Shown here: one piece after another, positions 36,171 through 45,338 of the stretch | Position numbering within the stretch: the first letter of the stretch is position 1 | Layout: each line of letters starts with the position of its first letter | DNA from: SMWN01 sp965261165 | Lineage (GTDB): Bacteria > Pseudomonadota > Gammaproteobacteria > Eutrophobiales > Eutrophobiaceae | Assembly (NCBI GenBank): GCA_965261165.1 | Contig: OZ253445.1 | Span: 2,061,473-2,125,472 of the forward strand | DNA length: 64,000 nucleotides | Direction of reading: 5' to 3' | Program-made: the position numbers and the translations under genes | Notes under the pieces: generated by a model | What the model was told of the DNA's origin: nothing | Databases searched by the model: none | What the model saw: the letters and a program-made list of their open reading frames with translations, nothing else

Positions 36171-36674
36171 TTACCCTCCAGAGAGAGGGGAAAATGCTGC
36201 TGCATATTTATTAACCCATTTATCAATGACACGTTCATCGTTAATAAGCTGCCCATCTTGACGTCTCCTGTTTCTCAAATAGGTTTCAATGTGGCAAATC
36301 TGTTCAACAGCACGGCGCACGTCTGCTGGTATTAGCCACACACCGATTTCGAAATGGTCATCCATATTTCTAACCAATACGACCTTACCGCAAAAAATTT
36401 AAATCTCTCCTCTGAGAGGGATTGACATTTCGACATTGATACCAAGTTTCAGGTATCTCTCTGGTCTGAAATATAGACCGATGGTTTTTTCATTCTTGGC
36501 AGAGTGGTTTTCCTCCCTGCCAAACCAGAGTCGTTTACAACCTAGGGGGAATGCTGATGGATGGCGAATGAAATCTGATAGCCGCCCATCATCGGTAATC
36601 ACAGAATATTGCCTGTCCCCGGGTATGCCGTGTCGGGAAACCTTCTGACACGCCTGAGCCGTCATATTTGCCAT
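36171..36674 (-). pseudogene. PilZ-domain-like protein interrupted by an in-frame TAA
   Basis: Read through, the frame gives 167 codons. A C-terminal PilZ-like barrel is suggested by TIGLYFRPERYLKLGINVEM, SIPLRGE, FCGKVVLVR and DDHFEIGVWLI. The TAA at 36399-36401 falls between RGEI and IFCGKVV in the middle of this barrel; a single change from CAA (Gln) explains it. No frameshift is needed. The RxxxR c-di-GMP motif is not obvious, so it may be a non-binding PilZ. It could be a nonsense mutation, a readthrough gene or an error. Confidence 0.65.
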
Positions 36675-37039
36675 GGCGAAGTCTCCATTAAGCGGATGTT
36701 TTTAACTTATCTTAAAGGTATTTGTAGTCCATCAGGAGTAATAAATCAAGTAAATATCTATAAATTACCTATAGTTATAAATATTATTTAAATTGTTTTA
36801 TCATAAATATTATTTAACTATTATTCTATAATTAATTGAAAAACTTAAAAATAATTCAGTTTTTCTTATAAAAATATATTTGTATACATTAGAAATAATT
36901 AATAAAATCAATATGATATATGTCAAAGCGATTATCTGTGTCATAATCCCGCAGCAAAATTTTAGATGCCTAGTTTAGGTTGATTTTTCTTGGCCAATTA
37001 AGAAAAATAGTAGTCGTAATATTCTTTGGAGTGACATTA
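36675..37039. other. AT-rich divergent intergenic region
   Basis: 365 bp between the PilZ-like gene and the coiled-coil membrane protein gene, very rich in A and T from 36750 to 36920. It probably carries both promoters. I see no RNA gene. Confidence 0.4.
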
Positions 37040-37498
37040 ATGAAATATGTTCTATTCATTGCCCTAGCTCTGTTAACAGGCACAATAATATTTGTCTTTG
37101 GTTGGTTTGGCAGTGATAGCAAAAATGTTGTGGTAACGGCACCCGTTGTTAAGACTAAAATAATATACGAGATGATTGATGAGAGTGAAATTGCCGAAGA
37201 GGAACGCTATGCAGCAATTCAGGCTGAATATAAGAAGCTAGAAAAGGCGAGAAGGAATCTGGATAGGAGGCTAGCTCGCCTCAAAGCAATCATGTGGAAT
37301 GTAGAATTACCTGCAAAACAGGCAGAAGTAATCGTCAGTAAAATGAGGAAGGGCTACGAGCTGCTGAAGACAAAGAAGCTGCTCGGTGCATTCACTGGAT
37401 TAGAAAATATCAGTGATGAGCTGGTCAGAGTTGAGTATGCCTATCAAGACTTGGAAGGTGTTGCTGAAGAAATTAAAGCGGCAAAATCAGAGACTTAA
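37040..37498 (+). CDS. Membrane-anchored coiled-coil protein
   Basis: About 152 residues from the ATG at 37040, which follows TTGGAGTGACATTA, a good ribosome site; an upstream non-ATG start would add 20 residues. One N-terminal transmembrane helix (YVLFIALALLTGTIIFVFGWF) is followed by a highly charged helical region (EEERYAAIQAEYKKLEKARR) likely to form a coiled coil. No family is recognised. It converges on the gene at 37495 with a 4-bp overlap of the ends. Confidence 0.65.
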   Translation: MKYVLFIALALLTGTIIFVFGWFGSDSKNVVVTAPVVKTKIIYEMIDESEIAEEERYAAIQAEYKKLEKARRNLDRRLARLKAIMWNVELPAKQAEVIVSKMRKGYELLKTKKLLGAFTGLENISDELVRVEYAYQDLEGVAEEIKAAKSET

Positions 37499-37773
37499 AT
37501 ATCATTTTTTTGCATAATGGCATAAGCGCACTCAAGTGAGAGCTTCCAGTACAGTTGCTCTTGCCAGAGAAAAAAGCCATCCAACCCCCAAAATACCGTT
37601 GCCGGGATATAAGCGAGAAAAACAAAGGCTGGGCGGCTATCAGCCGCCGAAAGCGCAAACAGGGCAGAAATCAGAACGACACTCCAAGCCTTTAATAGAA
37701 ACGAGTTTGTCGAAAGGCGATTGATTACGCCTTGAATCAGTTCCAGATGCTTATACTTTTGCTCATCAGCCAT
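37495..37773 (-). CDS. Hypothetical two-helix membrane protein, possibly truncated
   Basis: 92 residues: a soluble start (EQKYKHLELIQGVINRLS) and two transmembrane helices (LKAWSVVLISALFALSAA and PAFVFLAYIPATVFWGLDGF), then FLWQEQLYWKL. I recall longer relatives that continue with a cytoplasmic domain, so this one may be cut at its 3' end where it meets the convergent gene. It lies about 10 bp downstream of the methyltransferase gene and may be part of the same defence unit. Confidence 0.6.
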   Translation of the reverse strand: MADEQKYKHLELIQGVINRLSTNSFLLKAWSVVLISALFALSAADSRPAFVFLAYIPATVFWGLDGFFLWQEQLYWKLSLECAYAIMQKNDI

Positions 37774-37782
37774 TGTTCATCT

Positions 37783-38994
37783 TTATTCCGCAAGAGCCGC
37801 CATCTGCTCTTGTCTACCTTTCAGTAGATCGGCAATTGCAAACGATGTAGACGGAACTAAATGAATATCTGAAGTAGCTCTATAAGCCAATAAGTCGCCA
37901 CACGTCGCGATAACAACTAACTTACAGTCCCCTTTGTTTTTCGCGGCTTTCTTCAAGGCGGCGACTGTTTGACCTATACTTTCCCCATCACGTTGCACAC
38001 GAATGAACGCAGGCAACCCGCCAATTTCCTGCTTTAACAATCCATCTATTCCTTTGTTTCGATGTACTGGCATATAATCAATTCCGACCATATAACTAGA
38101 TGCAAAGGCATCATGTTGTCGATACGACTCCTTACCTTTATCAAGCAAGGCTGAGCCTGTAACAACAGGGTTTTCGAGCCTGCTCTTAGTCAACTCTATT
38201 GCCTCATCTGCTATGTCGATGCCTATGGAATTGCGGTTCAAAACCTGTGCTGCAACAAGCGTTGTCCCGCTACCGCAGAAGGGATCTAGAACAACATCAC
38301 CTTCTTCGGTCACGAGTTCTATAATCTTGTTCATTAAAAGAACAGGTTTCTGCGTAGGATAGCCAACCCGTTCTTTAGCTTTGGGATTGAGAAACGGTAT
38401 TTCCCAAACATCCGATAATGGAACGCCCTTTTTCAATCCATTACCAACCACTTCTCCGTTCTTACTACGAGCGTAAACTGACTTGTTACGATCATCACGA
38501 ACACGTTTTTGCATGATTTGGTCTACGTTGGTCGAAAGCGAATATTCCTGATAAGAAGTGTTAAATTTGAATTTGTCGGTCTTCGAATAGAAAAAAATCG
38601 TCTGGTGAGCGGGTAATAATCCTTTCTTGGCATTTGACCATCTTTTGAAATGCCAAATGATTTCAGACTGAAAATGATCGGGCGAAAAAATACTATCAAG
38701 CATCAAACGAACTATATGCGAGGCCGATTTATCACAATGAAAAAATAGACTCCCAGAACTCTTTAGGACATCCCGTGCACGCGCTATACGCTGATAAATA
38801 AAATCAGCATAGGAACTGTCACTATCCCAAATATCCCTAAAACTAAAACTTGCCGATCCATCACGCGTTACTAAATCATGCACTTTCTGCGTGAAAAATG
38901 GCGGATCAACATAGATAAGATCAACCGATTCCGGTTCCATCTCTTGCAAGACATCAAGACAATCGCCCGTATACGTCTGTGCTTTAATTACCAT
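37783..38994 (-). CDS. DNA methyltransferase of an ApaLI-like type II system
   Basis: 403 residues. Motif order is beta-type: the catalytic motif DPPFFTQKVHD comes first (near residue 31) and the SAM-binding DPFCGSGTTLVAAQ later (near 240). The D-P-P-F form suggests an adenine-N6 or cytosine-N4 enzyme. After ~residue 270 there is an extra ~130-residue domain (VGIDYMPVHRNKGIDGLLKQ and FIRVQRDGES), possibly target recognition. Its start overlaps the endonuclease gene by 11 bp, so expression of the two is coupled. Confidence 0.88.
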   Translation of the reverse strand: MVIKAQTYTGDCLDVLQEMEPESVDLIYVDPPFFTQKVHDLVTRDGSASFSFRDIWDSDSSYADFIYQRIARARDVLKSSGSLFFHCDKSASHIVRLMLDSIFSPDHFQSEIIWHFKRWSNAKKGLLPAHQTIFFYSKTDKFKFNTSYQEYSLSTNVDQIMQKRVRDDRNKSVYARSKNGEVVGNGLKKGVPLSDVWEIPFLNPKAKERVGYPTQKPVLLMNKIIELVTEEGDVVLDPFCGSGTTLVAAQVLNRNSIGIDIADEAIELTKSRLENPVVTGSALLDKGKESYRQHDAFASSYMVGIDYMPVHRNKGIDGLLKQEIGGLPAFIRVQRDGESIGQTVAALKKAAKNKGDCKLVVIATCGDLLAYRATSDIHLVPSTSFAIADLLKGRQEQMAALAE

Positions 38995-39613
38995 GTGCCC
39001 GCTCTGCTGCTATGGTTTCTAGAATCCCGTTAAGATCAACTCCGGTGTATTGTTGGACGTAATTCCAGGCATCATCGCCGTAGTGGTATTCACCATCTGC
39101 CCCTGCATAAAGCGTTTCCAAAGTCTTTTGAATACGCTGTGCCTGGGTGCGAAGTGGGTAGTAAAACATCACGCGAACAGGTTTGTATCCCGCATTTTTC
39201 ACGTTCTGCATACGAGTATGTTCCTTGGTAATATGGTCGCCATCTATTGTTGCATCCCGCCATTTGATTTCAATTGCATCGCGTTCTTCAACCAGGCAAT
39301 CAATTTCAAAGGTTTTGGGGCGTTGCCCAATCGTATTTGGAATGCGTACCGAACCAGAGTCGGGAAATTTTTCCAAAAAACATGCTTTTGCGGCTTCTTC
39401 TAAAAATGATCCTGCGTTTTTGTAGAGAAATCGACCTTTGTTCTGATAAGCATCAATCAATTTCCCTTCTTCATTGGTGATGCCTAACACCCGATAAATC
39501 AAAAAATGACTGTTATCGTCTGCTTCCATTTCCTCTACGCGTTGCTCAACACGGATTTTTAGGTTGTCGGCATATTTATCCGCTATGCGGCGTATTTCAT
39601 TCTCAATAGACAT
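38984..39613 (-). CDS. ApaLI-like restriction endonuclease
   Basis: 209 residues recognised as an ApaLI-type type II endonuclease (ApaLI itself cuts at GTGCAC). Shared features include NSHFLIYRVLGITNEEG, YQNKGRFLYKNAGSFLEEAA, and a PD-(D/E)XK-like site FEIDCLVEERDAIEIKWRD, with catalytic Asp, Glu and Lys. The specificity here is assumed, not shown. It precedes the methyltransferase on the same strand, the less common order, which implies some control of timing; a palindrome lies just upstream. Confidence 0.85.
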   Translation of the reverse strand: MSIENEIRRIADKYADNLKIRVEQRVEEMEADDNSHFLIYRVLGITNEEGKLIDAYQNKGRFLYKNAGSFLEEAAKACFLEKFPDSGSVRIPNTIGQRPKTFEIDCLVEERDAIEIKWRDATIDGDHITKEHTRMQNVKNAGYKPVRVMFYYPLRTQAQRIQKTLETLYAGADGEYHYGDDAWNYVQQYTGVDLNGILETIAAERAHGN

Positions 39614-39638
39614 TGGAGTATTATCTAAGGTCTAGAGA

Positions 39639-39654
39639 AATTGTCTAGACAATT
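39639..39654. promoter_or_regulatory. Perfect 16-bp palindrome before the restriction gene
   Basis: AATTGTCTAGACAATT is fully symmetric and sits 26 bp upstream of the endonuclease ATG. It is a candidate operator for timing of the restriction-modification pair, though no separate controller gene is visible; autoregulation by the methyltransferase is one option. Confidence 0.55.
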
Positions 39655-39840
39655 ATCTGTTTCTTTGATTATTGTTCAATAAATATTTCTAGTGGGGTGA
39701 ATCGGGGTTGCCATCAAAGATGGCAATAAGTCCAAGCATACCAGACACACCAGTACGGATTGAACAGGATCTGTGCCGGGTGGCGATGGCAGCACTCACG
39801 CAGATGCTCTCACTCGACTACAGCATTTGATTTTCTCAGT

Positions 39841-39896
39841 CGATGGTCTTATTTTACTTGTTTCGGTAGAATCAGTGTGAATGATGCAAAGGTCTC
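39841..39896. mobile_element. Solo right end of an IS5-type element
   Basis: CTTATTTTACTTGTTTCGGT through GATGCAAAGGTCTC closely matches 47731-47781. Only the right end survives; I cannot find its left partner nearby. Confidence 0.65.
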
Positions 39897-39950
39897 TAAT
39901 GGTTAAAATAGAGCGAACAAATGAGATTATATTCTAGGATTATCTAATAA

Positions 39951-40706
39951 ATGCCACGTCTTGAACATAAAACTGCTGTTGTTACTGGTGCCAGTAGTGG
40001 TATTGGCAAATCCATAGCCACAACCTTTGCCCGTGAAGGCGCGTATGTTGTTGTTAATTACAAGAGATCAAAGGAAAAGGCTGAACATATCGTTAAACAA
40101 ATTAATGGTGCTGGTGGTAAAGCTGTGGCCATCAGGGCGAATGTGGCTGATCCAAAAGATGTTGCTTTCCTGATTGATGAAGCCTTGTCTGAATTAGGGA
40201 AGATTGATATCTGGGTGAATAATGCTGGAGCAGATATTTTAACAGGTAAAGGTGCAGAATTAAGTGAACAGGAAAAATTACAGTCACTCATTGATGTAGA
40301 TCTGAAAGGCACGATCAATTGCTGTCGGGGCGTTTTATCAGCGATGGAGCAGGTCGGTCATGGGGTTATCATCAATATGACTTGGGATCTGGCGATTCAC
40401 GGATTTCAGGGTAGAAATTCACAAATGTTTGCAACCGTCAAAGCTGGCGTACGAGGCTTTAGTCAATCCCTAGCAAAAACTGTTGCGCCTGAGGTGCGAT
40501 TGAATTTAATTGCGCCCGGTTGGATTGAAACGGCATTTGCGGAAGATGTTATGAAAACCACCTATTATCAGGAACGTATCAGTGAAATCCCGATGCGACG
40601 TTTTGGGCGACCTGAAGATGTTGCCAATGCCGCGCTTTATCTGGCATCGGATGAAGCTGCCTATATTACGGGTCAGACAATCAATATTAATGGCGGTCTG
40701 ATTTAA
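39951..40706 (+). CDS. Short-chain dehydrogenase/reductase lacking the catalytic Tyr
   Basis: 251 residues with a Rossmann fold and the NAD(P) motif VTGASSGIGKS, then NNAGAD near residue 90, and the C-terminal LYLASDEAAYITGQTININGG, all FabG/glucose-dehydrogenase-like. The catalytic block is altered: where Ser and Y-x-x-x-K are expected it reads NMTWDLAIHGFQGRNSQMFA followed by TVK, giving F-A-T-V-K with Phe for Tyr, and Thr-Trp-Asp in place of the usual Ser-Ser. It may be inactive as a classical reductase or bind ligand only. No operon partner. Confidence 0.85.
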   Translation: MPRLEHKTAVVTGASSGIGKSIATTFAREGAYVVVNYKRSKEKAEHIVKQINGAGGKAVAIRANVADPKDVAFLIDEALSELGKIDIWVNNAGADILTGKGAELSEQEKLQSLIDVDLKGTINCCRGVLSAMEQVGHGVIINMTWDLAIHGFQGRNSQMFATVKAGVRGFSQSLAKTVAPEVRLNLIAPGWIETAFAEDVMKTTYYQERISEIPMRRFGRPEDVANAALYLASDEAAYITGQTININGGLI

Positions 40707-40830
40707 GCCGAATAGTCGGGCTCATGGCTAGATCTTAATATCGTACTTTGTCTTTGTAATTCAGATATTCTTCAGCAAAAATATTTTCCAACTTTGATTT
40801 CCCTCAGTCCTATACGAGCTATTAGTATTG

Positions 40831-41346
40831 CTAGCAATGAATCAACGAATGCACACGATACTGCGCCAATAGGTCTTTCCCATTTAAGTTATCGAGTTCA
40901 ACGACAAATGCACATGCGGAAATTTTAGCCCCAAGTTTTTCCACCAATTGGCAACTGGCTATTGCTGTTCCACCTGTGGCGATCAAATCATCAACGAGCA
41001 AAACTTTGTCATTACCATCAAGTGCATCAGCATGTATCTCTAATGATGCTGAGCCATATTCGAGGTCATAAGAAACAGTTTCAGTTTCGTAGGGTAATTT
41101 ACCAAGTTTGCGCAAAGGAACAAAGCTAACACCCAGTACCCACGCGGCAAGACTGCCAAATATAAAACCTCTTGCTTCCATGCTAGCAACGGCTGTGACA
41201 TCCTCATTCAGAAAAGGGTGCACGAGTTGGTTAACAGCCAATCGCAACATTATCGGGTCTTTGATGAGCGGGGTAATGTCTTTGAACTGTATTCCTGGTT
41301 TAGGAAAATCAGGGATATTTCTGATGTGAGCTTCAAGTTGTTCCAT
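40831..41346 (-). CDS. apt: Adenine phosphoribosyltransferase
   Basis: Apt salvages adenine with PRPP to AMP. From ATG 41346 the product is 171 residues with IPDFPKPGIQFKDITPLI at the start, SMEARGFIFGSLAAW, and the PRPP-binding VLLVDDLIATGGTA. The frame is open for another 39 residues (to 41463), but GGAGACTGTTTC before 41346 is a clear ribosome site and matches the normal N-terminus. It follows aas on the same strand with a ~215-bp gap. Confidence 0.95.
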   Translation of the reverse strand: MEQLEAHIRNIPDFPKPGIQFKDITPLIKDPIMLRLAVNQLVHPFLNEDVTAVASMEARGFIFGSLAAWVLGVSFVPLRKLGKLPYETETVSYDLEYGSASLEIHADALDGNDKVLLVDDLIATGGTAIASCQLVEKLGAKISACAFVVELDNLNGKDLLAQYRVHSLIHC

Positions 41347-41562
41347 GAAACAGTCTCCAGTGTTGTAAGTTGTAATGTTTTCTAGATTAACTTCTTGTTC
41401 AGATTCTTTTCGGGTTGTGGCATCGTCATTACTTTCTTCCAGATCTTCTGTAGGCAAAAGCATGGTATCAGTTTCAGTGTTATCTTCTGGTACTTCAGAT
41501 CCTTCTTGATTGTTTTTATCGGGATGACCAGCACTATTCGACAGGGCTTGTTAATTTCTTGC

Positions 41563-43740
41563 TTAAGTTGGCCCTTCTTCCTCTGCTTCTTGCGCCATCT
41601 GTGTCAGTGCGACGTAATCTGTTTTCCCTGTGCCTAAGACGGGTAATTCTTCTGCTAGTAATACTTTTTTTGGTAAATATAATTCACCATATTTGTCTTT
41701 TTTGAGTCGTTCATGAAATTGTTTTCTCAGGGCATCCTTATTGTCTGTGATTAAAATGATTTTATTGCCTTTCTTGTCATCCATGAGGCTAACAGCAGCA
41801 TGATTAAACCCTGGCCAGGTTTGTGTAGCTAGTTCTTCGACGGCAACAAGCGACACCATCTCCCCCCCTATCTTGGCAAAACGTTTTGCTCTACCAAGGA
41901 TATAAAAATAGCCATCTTCATCGACCCTGGCGATATCTCCCGTGTCGTACCATCCAAGACCACGATCAGACTCAGGTGCTTGAATTTCCCCATCAGATTC
42001 TGCAAGCAAATAACCCAACATTACATTGGGTCCCTTCACGAACAATCTGCCACCTTCTTCAATCCCCTCGACAGGGTCCAGGTAATATTCCATTTTCGAA
42101 ACAGGACGACCAACAGCGCCAAGTTTGCTTTCCATAGGTGTGTTCACGGAAAATACTGGGCTTGTCTCTGTCACACCGTAGCCCTGATAAATACGTATGC
42201 CAAATTTTTCCATCCAGGCTTGCTGTGTTTCATTACGTAATTTCTCAGCACCTGCAACGGCATAACGTAAGGCATGGAAATCGTAAGGGTGGGCATGACG
42301 TGCGTAAGCCCTGAAAAAGGTATTTGAGCCGAATAGGATGGTTGCTTCAAGTTCATAGACTAATTCTGGAATGATTCGGGAATGCAAGGGTGTTGGGTAA
42401 AGGAATACCTTACTGCCGCCAAACAGTGGCATCAGAAAGCCAGCATTGAGACCGAATGTATGGAACAGCGGCAAACATGAAAAGATTATGTCCTGAGGTC
42501 TGAAGTCAATGTGGCAACTGACCTGGGCATAGTTTGAAAGTGTATTGCTGTGCGAAAGGACGACGCCTTTGGGTGAGCTTTCAGAACCAGAGGTGAACAG
42601 GATGATGCCAGGGTCATCAGGAGAGATATTCTTTGATAATCGACGATAGTGAGTTCTTGGGCAAAGACTTTTAATCAATCCTGTTAGTTTATTAAAAATC
42701 GAAATGCAAGAACTTAGATCTTCCAGATAAACCAAGCGTAATTTTTCTTCAAGTGCGGTTGCAAGTTCTTCCAATTTGGCATTTTCAATAAATTTCCGTG
42801 AGGTATAAATCGTTTTGATTTTACCTATCTCACAACATCGTAGGATGGCCTGGGTTCCTCCGGTAAAATTTATCATTGCCGGGACGCGTATTGCATATTG
42901 AACCGCCAGAAAAGTGATTATAGTGCCAATCACATTGGGCATCATGATGCCAATATGTTCGTTCTCATCTGTCTCTTTGCGTAGGACGCTGCCAAGTATC
43001 ATTGCTTTTGTAATGAGTTGTTTGTATGAAATTGGTTGGCGATTGATATCTTCAGCAACCAATTTATTCCCCCCGTAACGATTGGCAGCATTCAACATCG
43101 CATCGAAGATGGTGGTGCGATGATTAAAAGAACTGTAAGTCAGTAAATGCATGATGTCTTGCATCATAGTTGTTGTATGTTTCTTGCGCTCATGCCCATG
43201 AATATTTTTATCTATCTTAAATGTTACGGGAGCAAGTATGTTTAGGGTGATGCGTGGAAACCAGATGGTGAGATATTGTTTTCCCAGATATGAAAACGGA
43301 GAAAATTTTGCTCCATCTATTGCGATTGGCAATACGGTGGCACCAGATTTATCGGCAATCAGTCCCGAACCTTCATATATCTTCATTAAAGCGCCAGTTG
43401 TTGTGATTTTCCCTTCAGGGAAAATGACAGCTTTTCTATCTTCACGGAGGAATTTGACCATGGACTTTACCGATAGTGGATTGCTCGGCTCCATGATAAA
43501 TAAATCAACAAATTTCAGAAAAAATCTGAATTTTTTTTTGCTGGCGATGTGCGTGTTGATGGCGAAAGTGGGTGTTTCTGGTAACCAGGCATAAAGTAAT
43601 ATGCCATCAAGCAGTGATGTGTGATTTGCAACTATCAAGACGCGGTTTCCCGCTTCCCTGTAATGTTCCATTCCAGTGACTCTGACGCGATACAAAAGCT
43701 TGAGAAGGCAGCGAAGGAAGAACTTAAGAAGTTTAATCAT
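41563..43740 (-). CDS. aas: Bifunctional acyltransferase/acyl-ACP synthetase Aas
   Basis: Aas re-acylates 2-acyl-lysophosphatidylethanolamine in the inner membrane. The N-terminal PlsC-like half has the H-x4-D motif in NHTSLLDGILL and the substrate motif FPEGKITTTGALMK. The C-terminal half is an AMP-forming ligase with ILFTSGSESSPKGVVLSH, QGYGVTETSPVFS and YDTGDIARVDEDGYFY. The length (725) matches E. coli Aas (719), but no lysophospholipid transporter (lplT) gene is adjacent. Confidence 0.93.
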   Translation of the reverse strand: MIKLLKFFLRCLLKLLYRVRVTGMEHYREAGNRVLIVANHTSLLDGILLYAWLPETPTFAINTHIASKKKFRFFLKFVDLFIMEPSNPLSVKSMVKFLREDRKAVIFPEGKITTTGALMKIYEGSGLIADKSGATVLPIAIDGAKFSPFSYLGKQYLTIWFPRITLNILAPVTFKIDKNIHGHERKKHTTTMMQDIMHLLTYSSFNHRTTIFDAMLNAANRYGGNKLVAEDINRQPISYKQLITKAMILGSVLRKETDENEHIGIMMPNVIGTIITFLAVQYAIRVPAMINFTGGTQAILRCCEIGKIKTIYTSRKFIENAKLEELATALEEKLRLVYLEDLSSCISIFNKLTGLIKSLCPRTHYRRLSKNISPDDPGIILFTSGSESSPKGVVLSHSNTLSNYAQVSCHIDFRPQDIIFSCLPLFHTFGLNAGFLMPLFGGSKVFLYPTPLHSRIIPELVYELEATILFGSNTFFRAYARHAHPYDFHALRYAVAGAEKLRNETQQAWMEKFGIRIYQGYGVTETSPVFSVNTPMESKLGAVGRPVSKMEYYLDPVEGIEEGGRLFVKGPNVMLGYLLAESDGEIQAPESDRGLGWYDTGDIARVDEDGYFYILGRAKRFAKIGGEMVSLVAVEELATQTWPGFNHAAVSLMDDKKGNKIILITDNKDALRKQFHERLKKDKYGELYLPKKVLLAEELPVLGTGKTDYVALTQMAQEAEEEGPT

Positions 43741-44070
43741 AAGCTGTTAATCTACACTATACCCAGATTATTTGGAAATACTGAAACTTGTGTTTCCAGA
43801 TAGTTTGGGGGGATGCAACAGCCTTAAGATTAAATTTTTTTATGTGCCCTTTATTAATGGGCAACATTGACGTCATCATGTGGCGGCGTGAGATTACAGG
43901 CGCTAAGAAAAAGGACTGGGAAAAGCTAAAGAATGCTGCTAGTGATTTTTGCATTGTACAGTGTGGCCTGATTGGTCAAGCGATGAAGAGCTCTGTTAGA
44001 GATATTTTTCGTTGTGTTAAGCCCAGTAAAATTAACTGCTGAACAAGTTTTTAAATATGGCTCTTAAATT
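43741..44070. other. Divergent intergenic region
   Basis: 330 bp between aas and the methyltransferase gene. Short open frames on both strands (e.g. 43788-44042) have no recognisable domain and are not called. It probably holds the two promoters. Confidence 0.4.
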
Positions 44071-44868
44071 ATGACTGATGAAATTACGAAGAAAAGTCTC
44101 TCCGTCAGACAACAGTTACAGAACTGGTTTGCGAGTGAACAGAGTGCTTTACTGCTTGAGGAAGAGGGAAAAAAATTAAGCCAGAGGCTGCACCCTTTAT
44201 TTGGTTATCATATCTTGCAAGTGGGAAACATTGGTAGCCGAAAATTTCTTGATGGCAGTAAGATATCTCATAAATTAATAGCCAATCTAGTTCCTGATGA
44301 AGATATTGAGTTAGACTCTGATTTCTGTTGTGATTGTAATAACCTTCCTGTGGCGCCTGGCAGTATTGATGTCATTGTCTTGCCCCATGTACTGGAATTT
44401 GAAGCTAATCCACATCAGGTATTGAGAGAATCGGAAAGGGCATTGATTGGCGAAGGTCATGTTGTGGTTCTGGGTTTCAATCCATTGAGTCTTTGGGGGT
44501 TATGGAGATTGCTTTTAGTCTGGAGTGGGAAACCGCCATGGCAAGGTCATTACATTGGGGTGACAAGAATTAAGGATTGGTTGAAATTACTGGATTTTGA
44601 AATCATTAAGATTGAACATTTTTATTTTAGACCGCCACTTCGAAGCTTGAGGCTGTTGCAGAAGCTTAAATTCATGGAGCAACTAGGTTCTTATTGTTGG
44701 CCATGGTTTGGCGGGGCGTATCTATTAATTTCCAGAAAACGTGTTGTGCCTTTAACACCGATAAAATTGCAATGGCGAGCCAGAAGACAAACGATTGTCA
44801 CTGGAATTGCCGGAACCACTACGGGGATGTTGCCTCACAAGAATACGAATAGGGATTCCGTAAAATGA
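44071..44868 (+). CDS. SAM-dependent methyltransferase upstream of rnhA (YafS-type)
   Basis: 265 residues, class I fold: a motif I-like ILQVGNIGS, CCDCNNLPVAPGSIDVIVLP with HVLEFEANPHQVLRESERAL, then GHVVVLGFNPLSLWGL. The Gly-rich motif I is weak. The position directly before rnhA-dnaQ is the place of E. coli yafS, with a 4-bp overlap (ATGA) with rnhA. Its substrate is unknown. Confidence 0.85.
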   Translation: MTDEITKKSLSVRQQLQNWFASEQSALLLEEEGKKLSQRLHPLFGYHILQVGNIGSRKFLDGSKISHKLIANLVPDEDIELDSDFCCDCNNLPVAPGSIDVIVLPHVLEFEANPHQVLRESERALIGEGHVVVLGFNPLSLWGLWRLLLVWSGKPPWQGHYIGVTRIKDWLKLLDFEIIKIEHFYFRPPLRSLRLLQKLKFMEQLGSYCWPWFGGAYLLISRKRVVPLTPIKLQWRARRQTIVTGIAGTTTGMLPHKNTNRDSVK

Positions 44869-45338
44869 AAGACAAGATTGAAATATTCACAGATGGTGCT
44901 TGCCGTGGTAATCCAGGTTTAGGCGGATGGGGGGTGTTGTTACGTTTTCAGGGTAAGGAAAAGACCTTATATGGTGGAGAAGCTGAAACAACGAATAACA
45001 GGATGGAGTTGATGGCTGCAATTGTCGGGCTGGAATCACTTAATGAACCTTGTCGCGTTAGTCTAACGACGGACTCAAGATATGTCATGGACGGCATTAC
45101 CGACTGGATTGAAGGCTGGAGAAAAAGAGGGTGGAAGACGGCAGCTAAAAAGCCCGTCAAGAATGAGGATCTCTGGCGACGTCTAGACAAGGCTTGTGAG
45201 CAACATGAGATTAACTGGCAGTGGATAAAAGGTCATAGTGGACATCGTGAAAATGAATTGGCGGATACTCTTGCCAATAAGGGCGTAGATAAATTGTTGT
45301 CGCAGATAACGAAAGGCTCTCTTGAATGCGACAGATAG
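44865..45338 (+). CDS. rnhA: Ribonuclease HI
   Basis: RNase HI cuts RNA in RNA-DNA hybrids. Of 157 residues, the four catalytic acids are visible: Asp in IEIFTDGACRGNPG, Glu in NNRMELMAAI, Asp in LTTDSRYVMDGI, and Asp in HRENELADTLAN. The basic handle WIEGWRKRGWKTAAKKPVKN is present. It overlaps both neighbours (4 bp and 13 bp), so the three genes form one tightly coupled unit. Confidence 0.97.
   Translation: MKDKIEIFTDGACRGNPGLGGWGVLLRFQGKEKTLYGGEAETTNNRMELMAAIVGLESLNEPCRVSLTTDSRYVMDGITDWIEGWRKRGWKTAAKKPVKNEDLWRRLDKACEQHEINWQWIKGHSGHRENELADTLANKGVDKLLSQITKGSLECDR

Noticed and set aside
43788..44042. 84-codon frame between aas and the methyltransferase gene
   Set aside because: No recognisable domain, no convincing ribosome site, and it overlaps the promoter zone of both flanking genes.
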